Of a stretch of DNA of 8,878 nucleotides, positions 1-6,545 are shown one piece after another. Below the pieces are notes generated by a model. It searched no databases, was not told where the DNA came from, and saw only the letters and a program-made list of their open reading frames with translations. The stretch lies in contig JBAXPC010000025.1 of NCBI GenBank assembly GCA_037132395.1, forward strand, positions 1 through 8,878. Direction: 5' to 3'. The position numbers and the translations under genes are program-made. Origin of the DNA: SICB01 sp037132395. Lineage in GTDB: Bacteria > Patescibacteriota > Saccharimonadia > CAILAD01 > BJGX01. The first letter of the stretch is position 1. Each line of letters starts with the position of its first letter.

Positions 1-232
1 GTACTTTAAGGGCAAAAACTTCGTATTTGATGAGCGCATGACAACCAATGGCGATACCGAGAGTGGCCAGAAGGTGCTGGGCAAATGTGCGCATTGTCAA
101 AAATCTAGCGATCGCTACATCGACTGCGCCAAGCCAGACTGCCACCAGCTATTTATATGTTGCAAGGCTTGCGACAAGGTACACGCGGGTCTATGCCCGG
201 TCGCGGTCGAAGATTTTAGTAAAAAAACTTAA
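1..232 (+). CDS. trhO: TrhO/YceA-type tRNA uridine(34) hydroxylase, C-terminal fragment
   Basis: This is the 3' end of a gene that starts before the window. Reading frame 2 is open from base 2 to the TAA at 230-232, giving 76 residues. The fragment begins with the family hallmark FVFDERM. It continues into a cysteine-rich tail with CAHC, DCAKPDC, ICCKAC and a final GLCP, the usual C-terminal metal-binding-like region of the TrhO/YceA rhodanese-related family. Known members hydroxylate uridine at tRNA position 34 (prephenate-independent ho5U synthesis) using a rhodanese-domain cysteine. That domain lies outside the window, so the active site cannot be checked. The ATG at 38 is an internal Met, not the start. 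The gene converges on the MurE-like gene with overlapping stop codons and has no terminator of its own. Confidence 0.88.
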   Translation, partial: YFKGKNFVFDERMTTNGDTESGQKVLGKCAHCQKSSDRYIDCAKPDCHQLFICCKACDKVHAGLCPVAVEDFSKKT

Positions 233-1545
233 AGCTTCAATAGCTCTTCGCGGACAATTTTTCTATCATCCCAAGGTATCGATTTGCCATCGATTTCCAT
301 CGACTGTTCGGCACCTTTGCCAGTAATTAGTACCAAGTCGTCTTTTTGGGCCAACTGCAAGGCTTTACGGATACCTTCGCGTCGGTCGGGTACAATAAAC
401 ATACTCTTATTTTTTTCGGCACCTGCTCCAAGCGCCCCCCTAGCGATATCATCAAGAATTATTTCAGGGTCATCATCATAGGGGTCGACATTACTAAGTA
501 CTATTATGTCTGAGCCTTTGGCGCAGATTGCGCCCATTTCGGGGCGTTTGGCCTTATCGCGCCCACCACCCTCGGCACCCAAAAGAGTAATAACCTTGGC
601 ATCCTTTGGCTTGATATCGTGCGCACTGTCCATCAGCGCGGTCATACTGGCTTGCTCGTGGGCGTAATCGACCACCACAGTGAAGGGCTGTTTGCCTTCG
701 ATAACTTCCATGCGGCCCGGGATGGTTGGTAGCTTGCTGAGGCCCAATGTAATGGCTTTTTTATTTACACCAAGGGCAGAGGCGGCAGCGATAGCTCCAG
801 CAGCGTTCACGGCATTTATTTTGCCAAGCATCTTAACCCCGTAGCTTGTGTTGTTAATATCGAAGCTGATGCCGTTTTGGGTATCCTGGATATCTTTTAT
901 AATATAATCAGCGCTGGCTTTGGTACCAAAAGTTAGTTTTTTATCAGCTTGAAACAGCAAGTAGTCTGGGGCATCTTTGCTGTCGATGTTGGCGACAATC
1001 ATTTTGGGAGTTTTTTGTAGCCCGATAGTTTTGCGCTTGGAGTGGGTGAGTCGCTTAAAGACGCGTTTGTTGTGCTTGTGCAGGGTTTCGAGGCTAAAGT
1101 CGTGGGCCGCCATTAGCTCATTGGTGACATTAGTAAATATTAGTACATCAAAATTAATACCAACATGCCGGTACTGAGTCTGACCCTCCGAAGGAACCTC
1201 CATAATTACATAGTTACAATTAATAGCCGACATTTTGGTGAGCAGCCGCTGCAGCACAAAAGCGCCCGGCATAGTCATGTGGTAGTGATTGAGTTCTTCC
1301 TTTTGTCCAAAGCGGATATTGGCGGTACCAATAAGCCCGACCTTATATCCACCGGCTGAGAGTATCGACCACAGCATATTGGCAGTCGTGGTTTTGCCCT
1401 TACTACCGACCAGCCCAATCACAACCATCTTGTTGCTTGGGTGCTTATACTTCTGGGCCGCAGCCAGCGATTCGCTGTAGTGCAAAAAATTTATGAATGA
1501 CTTTGGAATTATTGGCTGAACAAACTTTTTAAGTAGTTTTTTCAT
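229..1545 (-). CDS. murE: MurE-like Mur ligase (UDP-MurNAc-peptide synthetase family), short CPR-type form
   Basis: A 438-residue ATP-dependent amide ligase, probably adding the third residue to the UDP-MurNAc peptide in the cytoplasm. Visible motifs are the P-loop GSKGKTTT (47-54), TMPGAFVLQ (91-99), EVPSEG (116-121), NVTNE (139-143), PGRME (276-280), DYAHEQ (293-298), GAEGGGRDKAKRP (323-335), PDRREGIRKAL and GKGAEQ (409-414). Their order is that of MurE, with central ATPase and C-terminal domains. It is shorter than ordinary MurE (about 490 aa): the N-terminal UDP-MurNAc-binding domain is replaced by about 40 basic/hydrophobic residues before the P-loop domain. The DNPR motif of meso-diaminopimelate-adding enzymes reads VDPY (353-356), so the added amino acid cannot be predicted. 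The position expected for the carbamylated lysine reads Asn159, with Lys160 next to it. The ATG lies 6 nt behind a TATAAT box. Family assignment is firm; exact substrate is not. Confidence 0.86.
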   Translation of the reverse strand: MKKLLKKFVQPIIPKSFINFLHYSESLAAAQKYKHPSNKMVVIGLVGSKGKTTTANMLWSILSAGGYKVGLIGTANIRFGQKEELNHYHMTMPGAFVLQRLLTKMSAINCNYVIMEVPSEGQTQYRHVGINFDVLIFTNVTNELMAAHDFSLETLHKHNKRVFKRLTHSKRKTIGLQKTPKMIVANIDSKDAPDYLLFQADKKLTFGTKASADYIIKDIQDTQNGISFDINNTSYGVKMLGKINAVNAAGAIAAASALGVNKKAITLGLSKLPTIPGRMEVIEGKQPFTVVVDYAHEQASMTALMDSAHDIKPKDAKVITLLGAEGGGRDKAKRPEMGAICAKGSDIIVLSNVDPYDDDPEIILDDIARGALGAGAEKNKSMFIVPDRREGIRKALQLAQKDDLVLITGKGAEQSMEIDGKSIPWDDRKIVREELLKL

Positions 1546-1551
1546 GTTCCC

Positions 1552-1557
1552 ATTATA
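1552..1557 (-). promoter_or_regulatory. -10 box of the MurE-like gene (leaderless type)
   Basis: On the minus strand this reads TATAAT, a perfect consensus, with six bases (GGGAAC) before the ATG at 1545. Transcription would begin at or within a base or two of the start codon, leaving no room for a ribosome binding site. A weak -35 candidate, TTATAT on the minus strand at 1575-1580, lies 17 bp upstream. Confidence 0.65.
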
Positions 1558-1592
1558 GCCTGATAGCTACTTATATATAAAGTCTAGGCTGT

Positions 1593-1598
1593 TATAAT
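1593..1598 (+). promoter_or_regulatory. -10 box of the guanidine-modifying hydrolase gene (leaderless type)
   Basis: A perfect TATAAT followed by seven bases (TAGCAAG) and then the ATG at 1606, so the predicted transcript starts at or next to the start codon. The -35 candidate TTATAT at 1571-1576 (16-bp spacer) is weak. It belongs to the palindrome TTATATATAA (1571-1580), which also covers the -35 position of the divergent MurE-like gene. Confidence 0.65.
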
Positions 1599-1605
1599 TA
1601 GCAAG

Positions 1606-2400
1606 ATGAGTAAAACTATACTAATGTGTGCGCCAACATACTTTGGAGTCGAGTACGAGATAAACTCCTGGATGGATACCACCGATATTGTCGATAGTGT
1701 AATCGCTACCAAGCAGTGGCAGGCTTTGTATGGTATTTATAAACACAACCTGGGTTGGGATGTAAAACTAATCGACCCAGTTAAGGGTCTGCCAGATATG
1801 GTATTCGCGACTGATTGTTGCCTTATGATGAACGGCAAGATACTTTTAAGTAGCTTTCGATACCTAGAGCGCCAGCCCGAGACCGCTCATTTTGAAAAGT
1901 GGCTACACGACAATGGATTTACAAATACCAATCATGCCAAGCATCGTTTTGAAGGCGGGGGAGATAACTTGGTGTGTGGCAATAAGATTTTGGCTGGGCA
2001 TGGCTTTCGTTCGGATTCCGAAGCCGCCACCGAAATGCGCAAGTATTTTGACTGTGAGGTCGTGAGTTTAAAAAATGTTGATCCATATTTCTACCACCTC
2101 GACACATCTTTGGCAGTATTGTCTGACGACACGGTGGCATATTATCCGGGTGCGATCGATGAGGCAAGCCAAAAGCGTTTAAAATCGGCAATTCCAAATA
2201 TTATCGAGGCCACCCACGAGGAGGCTAAGGGGTTTGGCTTAAATGCAGTGAGTAATGGCAAAACTATTATCACCAGTAACGAATCGGAGAGTTTACTAAA
2301 TAAGTACCGAGCGGCTGGCTTCGAGGTTATTGGAACTTCCATACTAGAGTTTCGTAAATCTGGCGGTGGTGCGAAGTGCTTGACACTAGAAATCTGTTAA
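1606..2400 (+). CDS. Guanidine-modifying hydrolase (arginine deiminase/DDAH superfamily)
   Basis: A 264-residue soluble enzyme of the guanidino-group modifying superfamily (arginine deiminase, dimethylarginine dimethylaminohydrolase, arginine dihydrolase, amidinotransferase). The catalytic set is complete: PDMVFATD (63-70) near the N-terminus, FEGGGD with Glu116 and Asp120, GHGFRSD (131-137) in the substrate pocket, YHLDTSL with His164 and Asp166, and the nucleophile Cys258 in GGGAKCLTLE seven residues from the end. Size and the N-terminal NSWMD pattern fit the compact DDAH/amidinotransferase-like branch rather than classical ArcA (about 400 aa). The likely substrate is free arginine or a methylated or other guanidino compound; the sequence does not decide between citrulline, ornithine or dimethylamine as product. 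No other arginine-pathway gene is next to it. Translation probably starts on a leaderless mRNA. Superfamily is certain, substrate inferred. Confidence 0.85.
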   Translation: MSKTILMCAPTYFGVEYEINSWMDTTDIVDSVIATKQWQALYGIYKHNLGWDVKLIDPVKGLPDMVFATDCCLMMNGKILLSSFRYLERQPETAHFEKWLHDNGFTNTNHAKHRFEGGGDNLVCGNKILAGHGFRSDSEAATEMRKYFDCEVVSLKNVDPYFYHLDTSLAVLSDDTVAYYPGAIDEASQKRLKSAIPNIIEATHEEAKGFGLNAVSNGKTIITSNESESLLNKYRAAGFEVIGTSILEFRKSGGGAKCLTLEIC

Positions 2401-2427
2401 GCACTAGAACTTTATAAAAATCTTAGC

Positions 2428-2433
2428 TATAAT
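2428..2433 (+). promoter_or_regulatory. -10 box of the proline-rich membrane protein gene
   Basis: A perfect TATAAT 11 bases before the ATG at 2445, in the 44-bp gap after the hydrolase gene. Predicted transcription would start about 4-5 nt before the ATG, giving a nearly leaderless mRNA. The -35 position, TAGAAC at 2405-2410 (17-bp spacer), matches the consensus at only three of six bases. No terminator is visible for the upstream gene, so readthrough is also possible. Confidence 0.55.
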
Positions 2434-2444
2434 AAAAAGCAATT

Positions 2445-3722
2445 ATGCAACAACAAGACAACGACTTTCCGATAGATCAAATCAAGTCCGACACTTCAGC
2501 CGCTGGCGCTGCTGGTGCAGCCAGCCAGCCTACCGATGCGGCCAGCTCGCTAATGGGCGGCACAACTTTTCAGCCCCAAGCCAGCCCTGCCCAGCCAGCT
2601 CCCACTTGGCAACAAGATGCCCAAGCCGATGCCAGTATGCTGCTAGGAGCCCAAGCTGCAGACCAACCTTTGCCAGTAGCTCCTGCTGCTGTTCCGGAAG
2701 CTGCCATGCCACTGGTCGATAATACAATTACTCCTTCGGTGCCAGTCCAGCCCAGTGCTTTGGATATGCCTTTACCTACAGCTCCACCAGCCACACCTCC
2801 AGAACCAATGCCAGCCGAACTGCCAACCTTGCCTATAGAGCAGCCCCTAGCAGAACCCCAGCCAGTTATGCCTGCCACACCAGTAACCAGCCCCCCACTT
2901 ACTGAGGATGTACCTGGTGGCTCACTCCCACCTGGAATGCCAATGGAGCCGCAACCTGCAATGCCTCCAGATTCGATGCCAGCTAGCTACAATCAGCCAG
3001 TAACAGCTCCAGCAGAAGTGCCGTCTGGCTACGCTCAGCCTGGCGCGTTACCAGGTGCCGATCAGCTAGCCCCTGTGGCAGCCGGGCTAGATACTTCGGG
3101 TGGCTATGGACCACCCCCCAAAAAGAGTAAAAAACTTATTTTTATTATTATTGGTGTGGTTTTGGGCCTCGCCTTAGTCGGCGGTGGAGTTTATTACTTT
3201 ACAGTAGTCGCTAAAAAGTCGACCCCAACACCAGCCCCAACCCCAACCCCAGCACCAACACCGACACCTACACCTACTTCTGGTGCAGCCACTCCACCCG
3301 AAGGTTATGCCACTATCACGAAGCAGTGCTACAGCTTTGCGCTCTATGTGCCCAATACAGTACCTAAAGATGAAACCTGCACTTTTGTTACTTCTACATT
3401 CGGTCAAAAAGCAATCAGCACTATCGCGGTGGATACCAAGACAGAATCTTATCAAAAGATTGATGAGTACTTGGCGACATTTAGCGCATCCGTGACAGTT
3501 ATATCGACAGATGCCATCAAGCTCGACGGACTCGATGCCACGCAGGTTATATATAAAGCCCCTGATGGCAAAACCTACTCTATAACAGCATTACTCTTGG
3601 TCGGTAAAAAATATCAGCAAGATGGCAAAACTGTCACGGTTGTTGCAGTTACGACGAGCTACCAAGATGAATTCGACAAAACAGTTACAAAAAACGTACT
3701 CGATACCTGGCGCTGGCAGTAA
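2445..3722 (+). CDS. Proline-rich single-pass membrane protein with external C-terminal domain
   Basis: A 425-residue protein with four parts. Residues 1 to about 223 are low complexity, very rich in Pro, Ala, Met, Gln and acidic residues, with many MP, AP and QP pairs and almost no basic residues, so probably disordered. A basic patch KKSKK (about 225-229) precedes a single hydrophobic helix at about 230-252. Residues about 259-280 form a (T/A)P linker. Residues about 282-425 form a compact domain with two cysteines (in KQCYSF and ETCTF) and the terminal sequence DTWRW. By the positive-inside rule, the proline-rich half is cytoplasmic and the C-terminal domain external. The C-terminal domain resembles the PsbP/Mog1-like alpha-beta fold in pattern (YSFALYVP, alternating strands, a final TWRW), but this is a weak guess. 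Function is unknown; a scaffold or envelope sensor is possible. Confidence 0.75.
   Translation: MQQQDNDFPIDQIKSDTSAAGAAGAASQPTDAASSLMGGTTFQPQASPAQPAPTWQQDAQADASMLLGAQAADQPLPVAPAAVPEAAMPLVDNTITPSVPVQPSALDMPLPTAPPATPPEPMPAELPTLPIEQPLAEPQPVMPATPVTSPPLTEDVPGGSLPPGMPMEPQPAMPPDSMPASYNQPVTAPAEVPSGYAQPGALPGADQLAPVAAGLDTSGGYGPPPKKSKKLIFIIIGVVLGLALVGGGVYYFTVVAKKSTPTPAPTPTPAPTPTPTPTSGAATPPEGYATITKQCYSFALYVPNTVPKDETCTFVTSTFGQKAISTIAVDTKTESYQKIDEYLATFSASVTVISTDAIKLDGLDATQVIYKAPDGKTYSITALLLVGKKYQQDGKTVTVVAVTTSYQDEFDKTVTKNVLDTWRWQ
3222..3280 (+). repeat. Tandem CCAACA/CCAACC-type repeat encoding a Thr-Pro/Ala-Pro linker
   Basis: Imperfect six-base units (CCAACA, CCAACC, CCAGCA, CCTACA) encode alternating TP and AP pairs between the membrane helix and the external domain of the proline-rich protein. 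Such linkers act as extended stalks across a cell wall. The unit number may vary between strains through slippage. Confidence 0.7.
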
Positions 3723-3793
3723 CAAGGTTAATACTTGATAAATTCTTGGCATAGGAGTAGTCTTGTAAAACGCGCATCGTAGCGCCGTACCTG

Positions 3794-3800
3794 AAAGGAA
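3794..3800 (+). promoter_or_regulatory. Shine-Dalgarno sequence fixing the TTG start at 3806
   Basis: AAAGGAA sits 5 bases before TTG at 3806. It supports that non-ATG start and is the clearest ribosome binding site in the window. The gene also has a leader of up to 83 nt, unlike its leaderless-type neighbours. Confidence 0.6.
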
Positions 3801-3805
3801 AGTCA

Positions 3806-4399
3806 TTGAATAGAAAACGCTGGTTGCTATCCTCTGAATCCGAGCGGCTGATATCTGAGTTTCTCGATAACTGGGCAGTTCATTGGCCTGAGACGGCTAA
3901 ATACAATACGTTTGAGATGGTCATCATAAAAGACTATCTGGCCAATAAAGTTACGGACAAATACCCATCGTCAGGTGACGTAGGGTTTTCTAGGACGGAT
4001 CTTAAAGCTGCGGTTGGGCATCTCGCTACGCTTAGTCAAGAAAAGGTGAAGAAGGGTAACCCAGAGCCTGGCCTAAGCAGCCAATGCTTCGATTTTGTTA
4101 ACCTCTTTCTTGCCCATTGGGACAGGCGTGATAAGTATTCTGCTGGTGAGTTGGCCAACATCAGGACGATTCTTTACAGCTCCGTTCATGATAACTACGG
4201 TAAGACTAAATATATGCATCTGTCTGTTCGACCCAAAGACCTGAAAGATGCAGAGAATTTTGTGAACAAGAACCGTCGCAGGGCCGAAGTTGAATCACTA
4301 GCCGACGCTCGCGACGCACGTATTCGTAAAGCTAGGGCCCGTTACGGCAAGGCAGCCGTACCCACCCACGTACTGCTTTACCCAAATGGTAGAGAATAG
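3806..4399 (+). CDS. Protein of unknown function with an internal duplication
   Basis: A 197-residue soluble protein that I do not recognise, with no signal peptide or membrane helix. It contains two divergent copies of one unit, about residues 8-73 and 90-153. Both copies begin with LSS, have eight residues and then FL-x2-W, followed by KY-x3-E, then I-x3-L-x3-V-x-D-x-Y at matching spacing, and end with DLK-x-A. The spacer between copies is hydrophilic (KVKKGNPEPG). The tail (about 154-180) is strongly charged and Arg-rich (NKNRRRAEVE, DARDARIRKARARYG), probably helical and possibly nucleic-acid binding. The start is TTG with a good Shine-Dalgarno; no clear promoter is visible in the 83-bp gap upstream. 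A strong terminator follows within 20 bp, so it is probably the last gene of its transcription unit. Function is not predictable from what can be seen. Confidence 0.7.
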   Translation: MNRKRWLLSSESERLISEFLDNWAVHWPETAKYNTFEMVIIKDYLANKVTDKYPSSGDVGFSRTDLKAAVGHLATLSQEKVKKGNPEPGLSSQCFDFVNLFLAHWDRRDKYSAGELANIRTILYSSVHDNYGKTKYMHLSVRPKDLKDAENFVNKNRRRAEVESLADARDARIRKARARYGKAAVPTHVLLYPNGRE

Positions 4400-4415
4400 T
4401 CAGCTAAATTATAAT

Positions 4416-4446
4416 GTTCAGCTCAATCCTTGAGCTGAACTTTTTT
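4416..4446 (+). terminator. Strong rho-independent terminator
   Basis: A perfect 10-bp stem, GTTCAGCTCA (4416-4425) with TGAGCTGAAC (4431-4440), encloses a 5-base loop ATCCT and is followed by six T. It lies 17 bp past the TAG of the internally duplicated protein gene and separates that block from the ligase-dnaG-rpoD block. Confidence 0.93.
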
Positions 4447-4448
4447 AT

Positions 4449-4481
4449 TTGGGTTTGCTTTTATAACGGCGGTGTAAGACT
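4449..4481 (+). repeat. 33-bp direct repeat, copy 1 (upstream of the ligase gene)
   Basis: This is an exact match of all 33 bases to 6546-6578, starting TTGGGTTTGC and ending GTAAGACT. It begins two bases after the terminator T-run and ends 35 bases before the ligase ATG. The copies are 2097 bp apart and share nothing beyond this core: the bases just before (T versus A) and after (T versus A) differ. Confidence 0.95.
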
Positions 4482-4501
4482 TGTGGAGCATAAGACCAGA
4501 T

Positions 4502-4507
4502 GATAAT
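4502..4507 (+). promoter_or_regulatory. Probable -10 box of the ligase gene
   Basis: GATAAT (five of six consensus bases) lies nine bases before the ATG at 4517, matching the short promoter-to-start spacing of the other genes here. The overlapping TATACT at 4507-4512 is an alternative but sits too close to the ATG. No convincing -35 is seen. Confidence 0.45.
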
Positions 4508-4516
4508 ATACTAATA

Positions 4517-6460
4517 ATGCATGATTTTAAAAGTACTAAGTTTGCCCTTAATCAAATATTGGTATTAGCTGGTATCCTATTTTTAACTTGCAGCTGGATG
4601 CTAGGCGGCTTAGATTGGGTCGCCTATATTGTATATTCAGCCAGTCTTCTGGTGCTAGGTATTTGCTTATACCAGAGCAAGAAAGAGCTTCAACCGAGCA
4701 TTAACAAATTGTCGTTGCTACTTTTGTCGCTGGGTATTTGGCTGGCTATGTCATACTTGTGGTCCATAAATAGATTCGATACTACACTAGGCGTGACATT
4801 GCTGGTTGTTGGCGGGTTGCTATATGAAGTAACCCGCAAATTTTTATACGACGAAAAACTCTATCACCTTTGGCAGATATTATGGATTGGCTCTACGCTA
4901 GCGACTGTAGTGTGGGGCATCGGAGAGTACATGCTAAACAGCGTAGATGGCAGGTTTGTGACATTACTATACTGGCCGAACGCCACGGCAGCATATTTGA
5001 TGCCAGTAATAATTTATACTGTTTATAGATATTCACAGGCAAAAGGTCGCGCCAGGAGCTACTATTTGGTGGCTGCTACAGTATTGTCTGCTGGCTTTTT
5101 ACTAACTTTCTCAAGAAGCGCCTACATCATTTTTGTACTGTGCCTTGTTCTGCTTGTCATATTAGTCAAAGAAAAGAAAAAGTGGATTCTTTGCCTGCTG
5201 AAAGTGCTAGCCCTTTCAGTACTTCTAGCGTCGACACTTTACTTTATAAGATCTGTGGTATTTAAAAATAATATCAATATCAATACAACCAACAGCAGTA
5301 AGCAGGTTCAGGAAACACTTGGCAATAGTCTTTCCGATAGAGAAAGCTATTGGTCTGGCACCCTAAATATTATAAAAGACTATCCTGTGTTGGGCACTGG
5401 CTATGGTACCTTTAGATCCATTTATCAAAGCTACCAACTCAATGCTATGGCCGAGACAAACGATCCGCACAACATCTTTCTCAAGGTTTTCTCCGAAGCA
5501 GGTCTTGTGGGGTTTGGATTATTATCCTTGGCTGTACTCTATTTGCTGTCTTTAATTATAAAAAATCGAAATAAAAACAACATTCTAATCCCTGGAGTTG
5601 GTATTTTAGCCGTACTAGCACACGCTTTTTTTAGCACAGACTTTATTTACCCGGCAATATTGTTTTTAGTACTCATTCTTCTGGGTATAGTATCCATCGC
5701 GTCGGATGACAATCTCGAGTTGTCTAAAAATAAACTTCCTATATTAGCTAAGCTGAAGTATGTATTTTACGGTCTAGCTGCATTTTTACTGCTAGGTGCA
5801 AGCCTATTATCTTTTAATTATTTTTTATCTAGAATGAATCTAGACTTAGTAACTGGATATACCGGCTTCACATCTGAAGACCGCACTAAATCTTTATCGG
5901 CCGCAGGCGGTACCCTACTTTATAGCCCTGATATCATTGGTATGCAAGTGGCCGATATAATTAATGAGGCAGTCAATGGTGACCAAGCTGCACGCGCTGA
6001 AAGACTAGAAGCTGCCAGGAAGCTAATCGAAAAAGCCATCAGTGCTGACCCATTTGATAATCAAAACTATTTGCTACTAGCTAAAATATACGATATCAAA
6101 GGAGACCATTCAGCCGCCCGTCAGAATTACGAGTTAGCCTTGAGTCGTTCTCAGTTTAATAATTTGGATATATATATCAGCTATATCGGGTTCCTTACTC
6201 GCAATAATGAATCCCAAAGGGCACTTGAGCTTAGCGATAGGATATTGACAAATTATGATGATGCTACAATCCGCGCCAAGGCTCCCCTTAGACCCAATCT
6301 TGTCGCTCAAATTTCTAACATATTAACACTCCGAGCTATTTTGCTGATAGCCAATGGAGACAACCCGAAAGCAATAGAAAGCTTGAAAAAGGCGTTAGCT
6401 CTAAATAGCAGCAATCAAACTGCTGTGGGTCTGCTCGATAAATTAGAGAACACTAGATAG
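4517..6460 (+). CDS. O-antigen ligase/polymerase-type (Wzy_C) membrane protein with C-terminal TPRs
   Basis: A 647-residue protein. Residues 1 to about 437 hold roughly a dozen hydrophobic segments. The family signature loop (about 275-330) contains ESYWSGTLNIIKDYPVLGTGYGTF and then NDPHNIFLKVFSEAGLVG with the conserved His318, as in the O-antigen ligase/Wzy_C/PglL family, which joins lipid-linked glycans to each other or to an acceptor outside the membrane. An LTFSRSAY motif near a membrane edge is also typical. Residues about 489-645 carry TPR-like helical pairs, such as ARKLIEKAISADPFDNQNY and AIESLKKALALN, probably external acceptor- or partner-binding repeats. The frame is open back to a TTG at 4481, but ATG 4517 is preferred: it follows a -10-like box at the spacing seen elsewhere, and the extra 12 residues are hydrophilic and partly encoded by the repeat. 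The gene lies between two 33-bp direct repeats. Whether it acts as polymerase, ligase or protein glycosyltransferase is undecided. Confidence 0.82.
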   Translation: MHDFKSTKFALNQILVLAGILFLTCSWMLGGLDWVAYIVYSASLLVLGICLYQSKKELQPSINKLSLLLLSLGIWLAMSYLWSINRFDTTLGVTLLVVGGLLYEVTRKFLYDEKLYHLWQILWIGSTLATVVWGIGEYMLNSVDGRFVTLLYWPNATAAYLMPVIIYTVYRYSQAKGRARSYYLVAATVLSAGFLLTFSRSAYIIFVLCLVLLVILVKEKKKWILCLLKVLALSVLLASTLYFIRSVVFKNNININTTNSSKQVQETLGNSLSDRESYWSGTLNIIKDYPVLGTGYGTFRSIYQSYQLNAMAETNDPHNIFLKVFSEAGLVGFGLLSLAVLYLLSLIIKNRNKNNILIPGVGILAVLAHAFFSTDFIYPAILFLVLILLGIVSIASDDNLELSKNKLPILAKLKYVFYGLAAFLLLGASLLSFNYFLSRMNLDLVTGYTGFTSEDRTKSLSAAGGTLLYSPDIIGMQVADIINEAVNGDQAARAERLEAARKLIEKAISADPFDNQNYLLLAKIYDIKGDHSAARQNYELALSRSQFNNLDIYISYIGFLTRNNESQRALELSDRILTNYDDATIRAKAPLRPNLVAQISNILTLRAILLIANGDNPKAIESLKKALALNSSNQTAVGLLDKLENTR

Positions 6461-6545
6461 TTGACAATTTATTTTGCAATTATCTCATAAGTTTGTAGCC
6501 ATCAATAGAATAAATATTAAGCTTCAAGTGTACGATTGTCAGATA

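Noticed and set aside
221..247. Possible terminator for the MurE-like gene: minus-strand T7 just past the stop with a 4-bp AGCT stem before it
   Set aside because: The stem is too short and AT-rich to be convincing; reported only as an overlap finding.
2384..2409. 8-bp direct repeat CACTAGAA at the end of the hydrolase gene and in the following gap
   Set aside because: Too short and unsupported by any other signal.
2570..2878. Minus-strand Gly/Ala/Trp-rich open frame opposite the proline-rich gene
   Set aside because: A shadow caused by the Pro/Ala-rich codons of the plus-strand gene; no promoter or ribosome binding site.
3772..3785. Small hairpin GCGC-ATCGTA-GCGC in the leader of the unknown gene
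   Set aside because: A 4-bp stem without T-run or known motif; not enough for a regulatory call.
4481..4516. TTG start giving a 659-residue ligase
   Set aside because: The TTG begins on the last base of the 33-bp repeat, adds 12 hydrophilic residues, includes the likely -10 box and has no ribosome binding site. ATG 4517 fits the local promoter pattern.
6462..6541. Inverted repeat TGACAAT/ATTGTCA and a perfect TTGACA at 6461 after the ligase stop
   Set aside because: The 7-bp arms are 66 bases apart with no T-run, and no -10 box lies 16-18 bp from the TTGACA. Chance occurrence in AT-rich sequence is likely.
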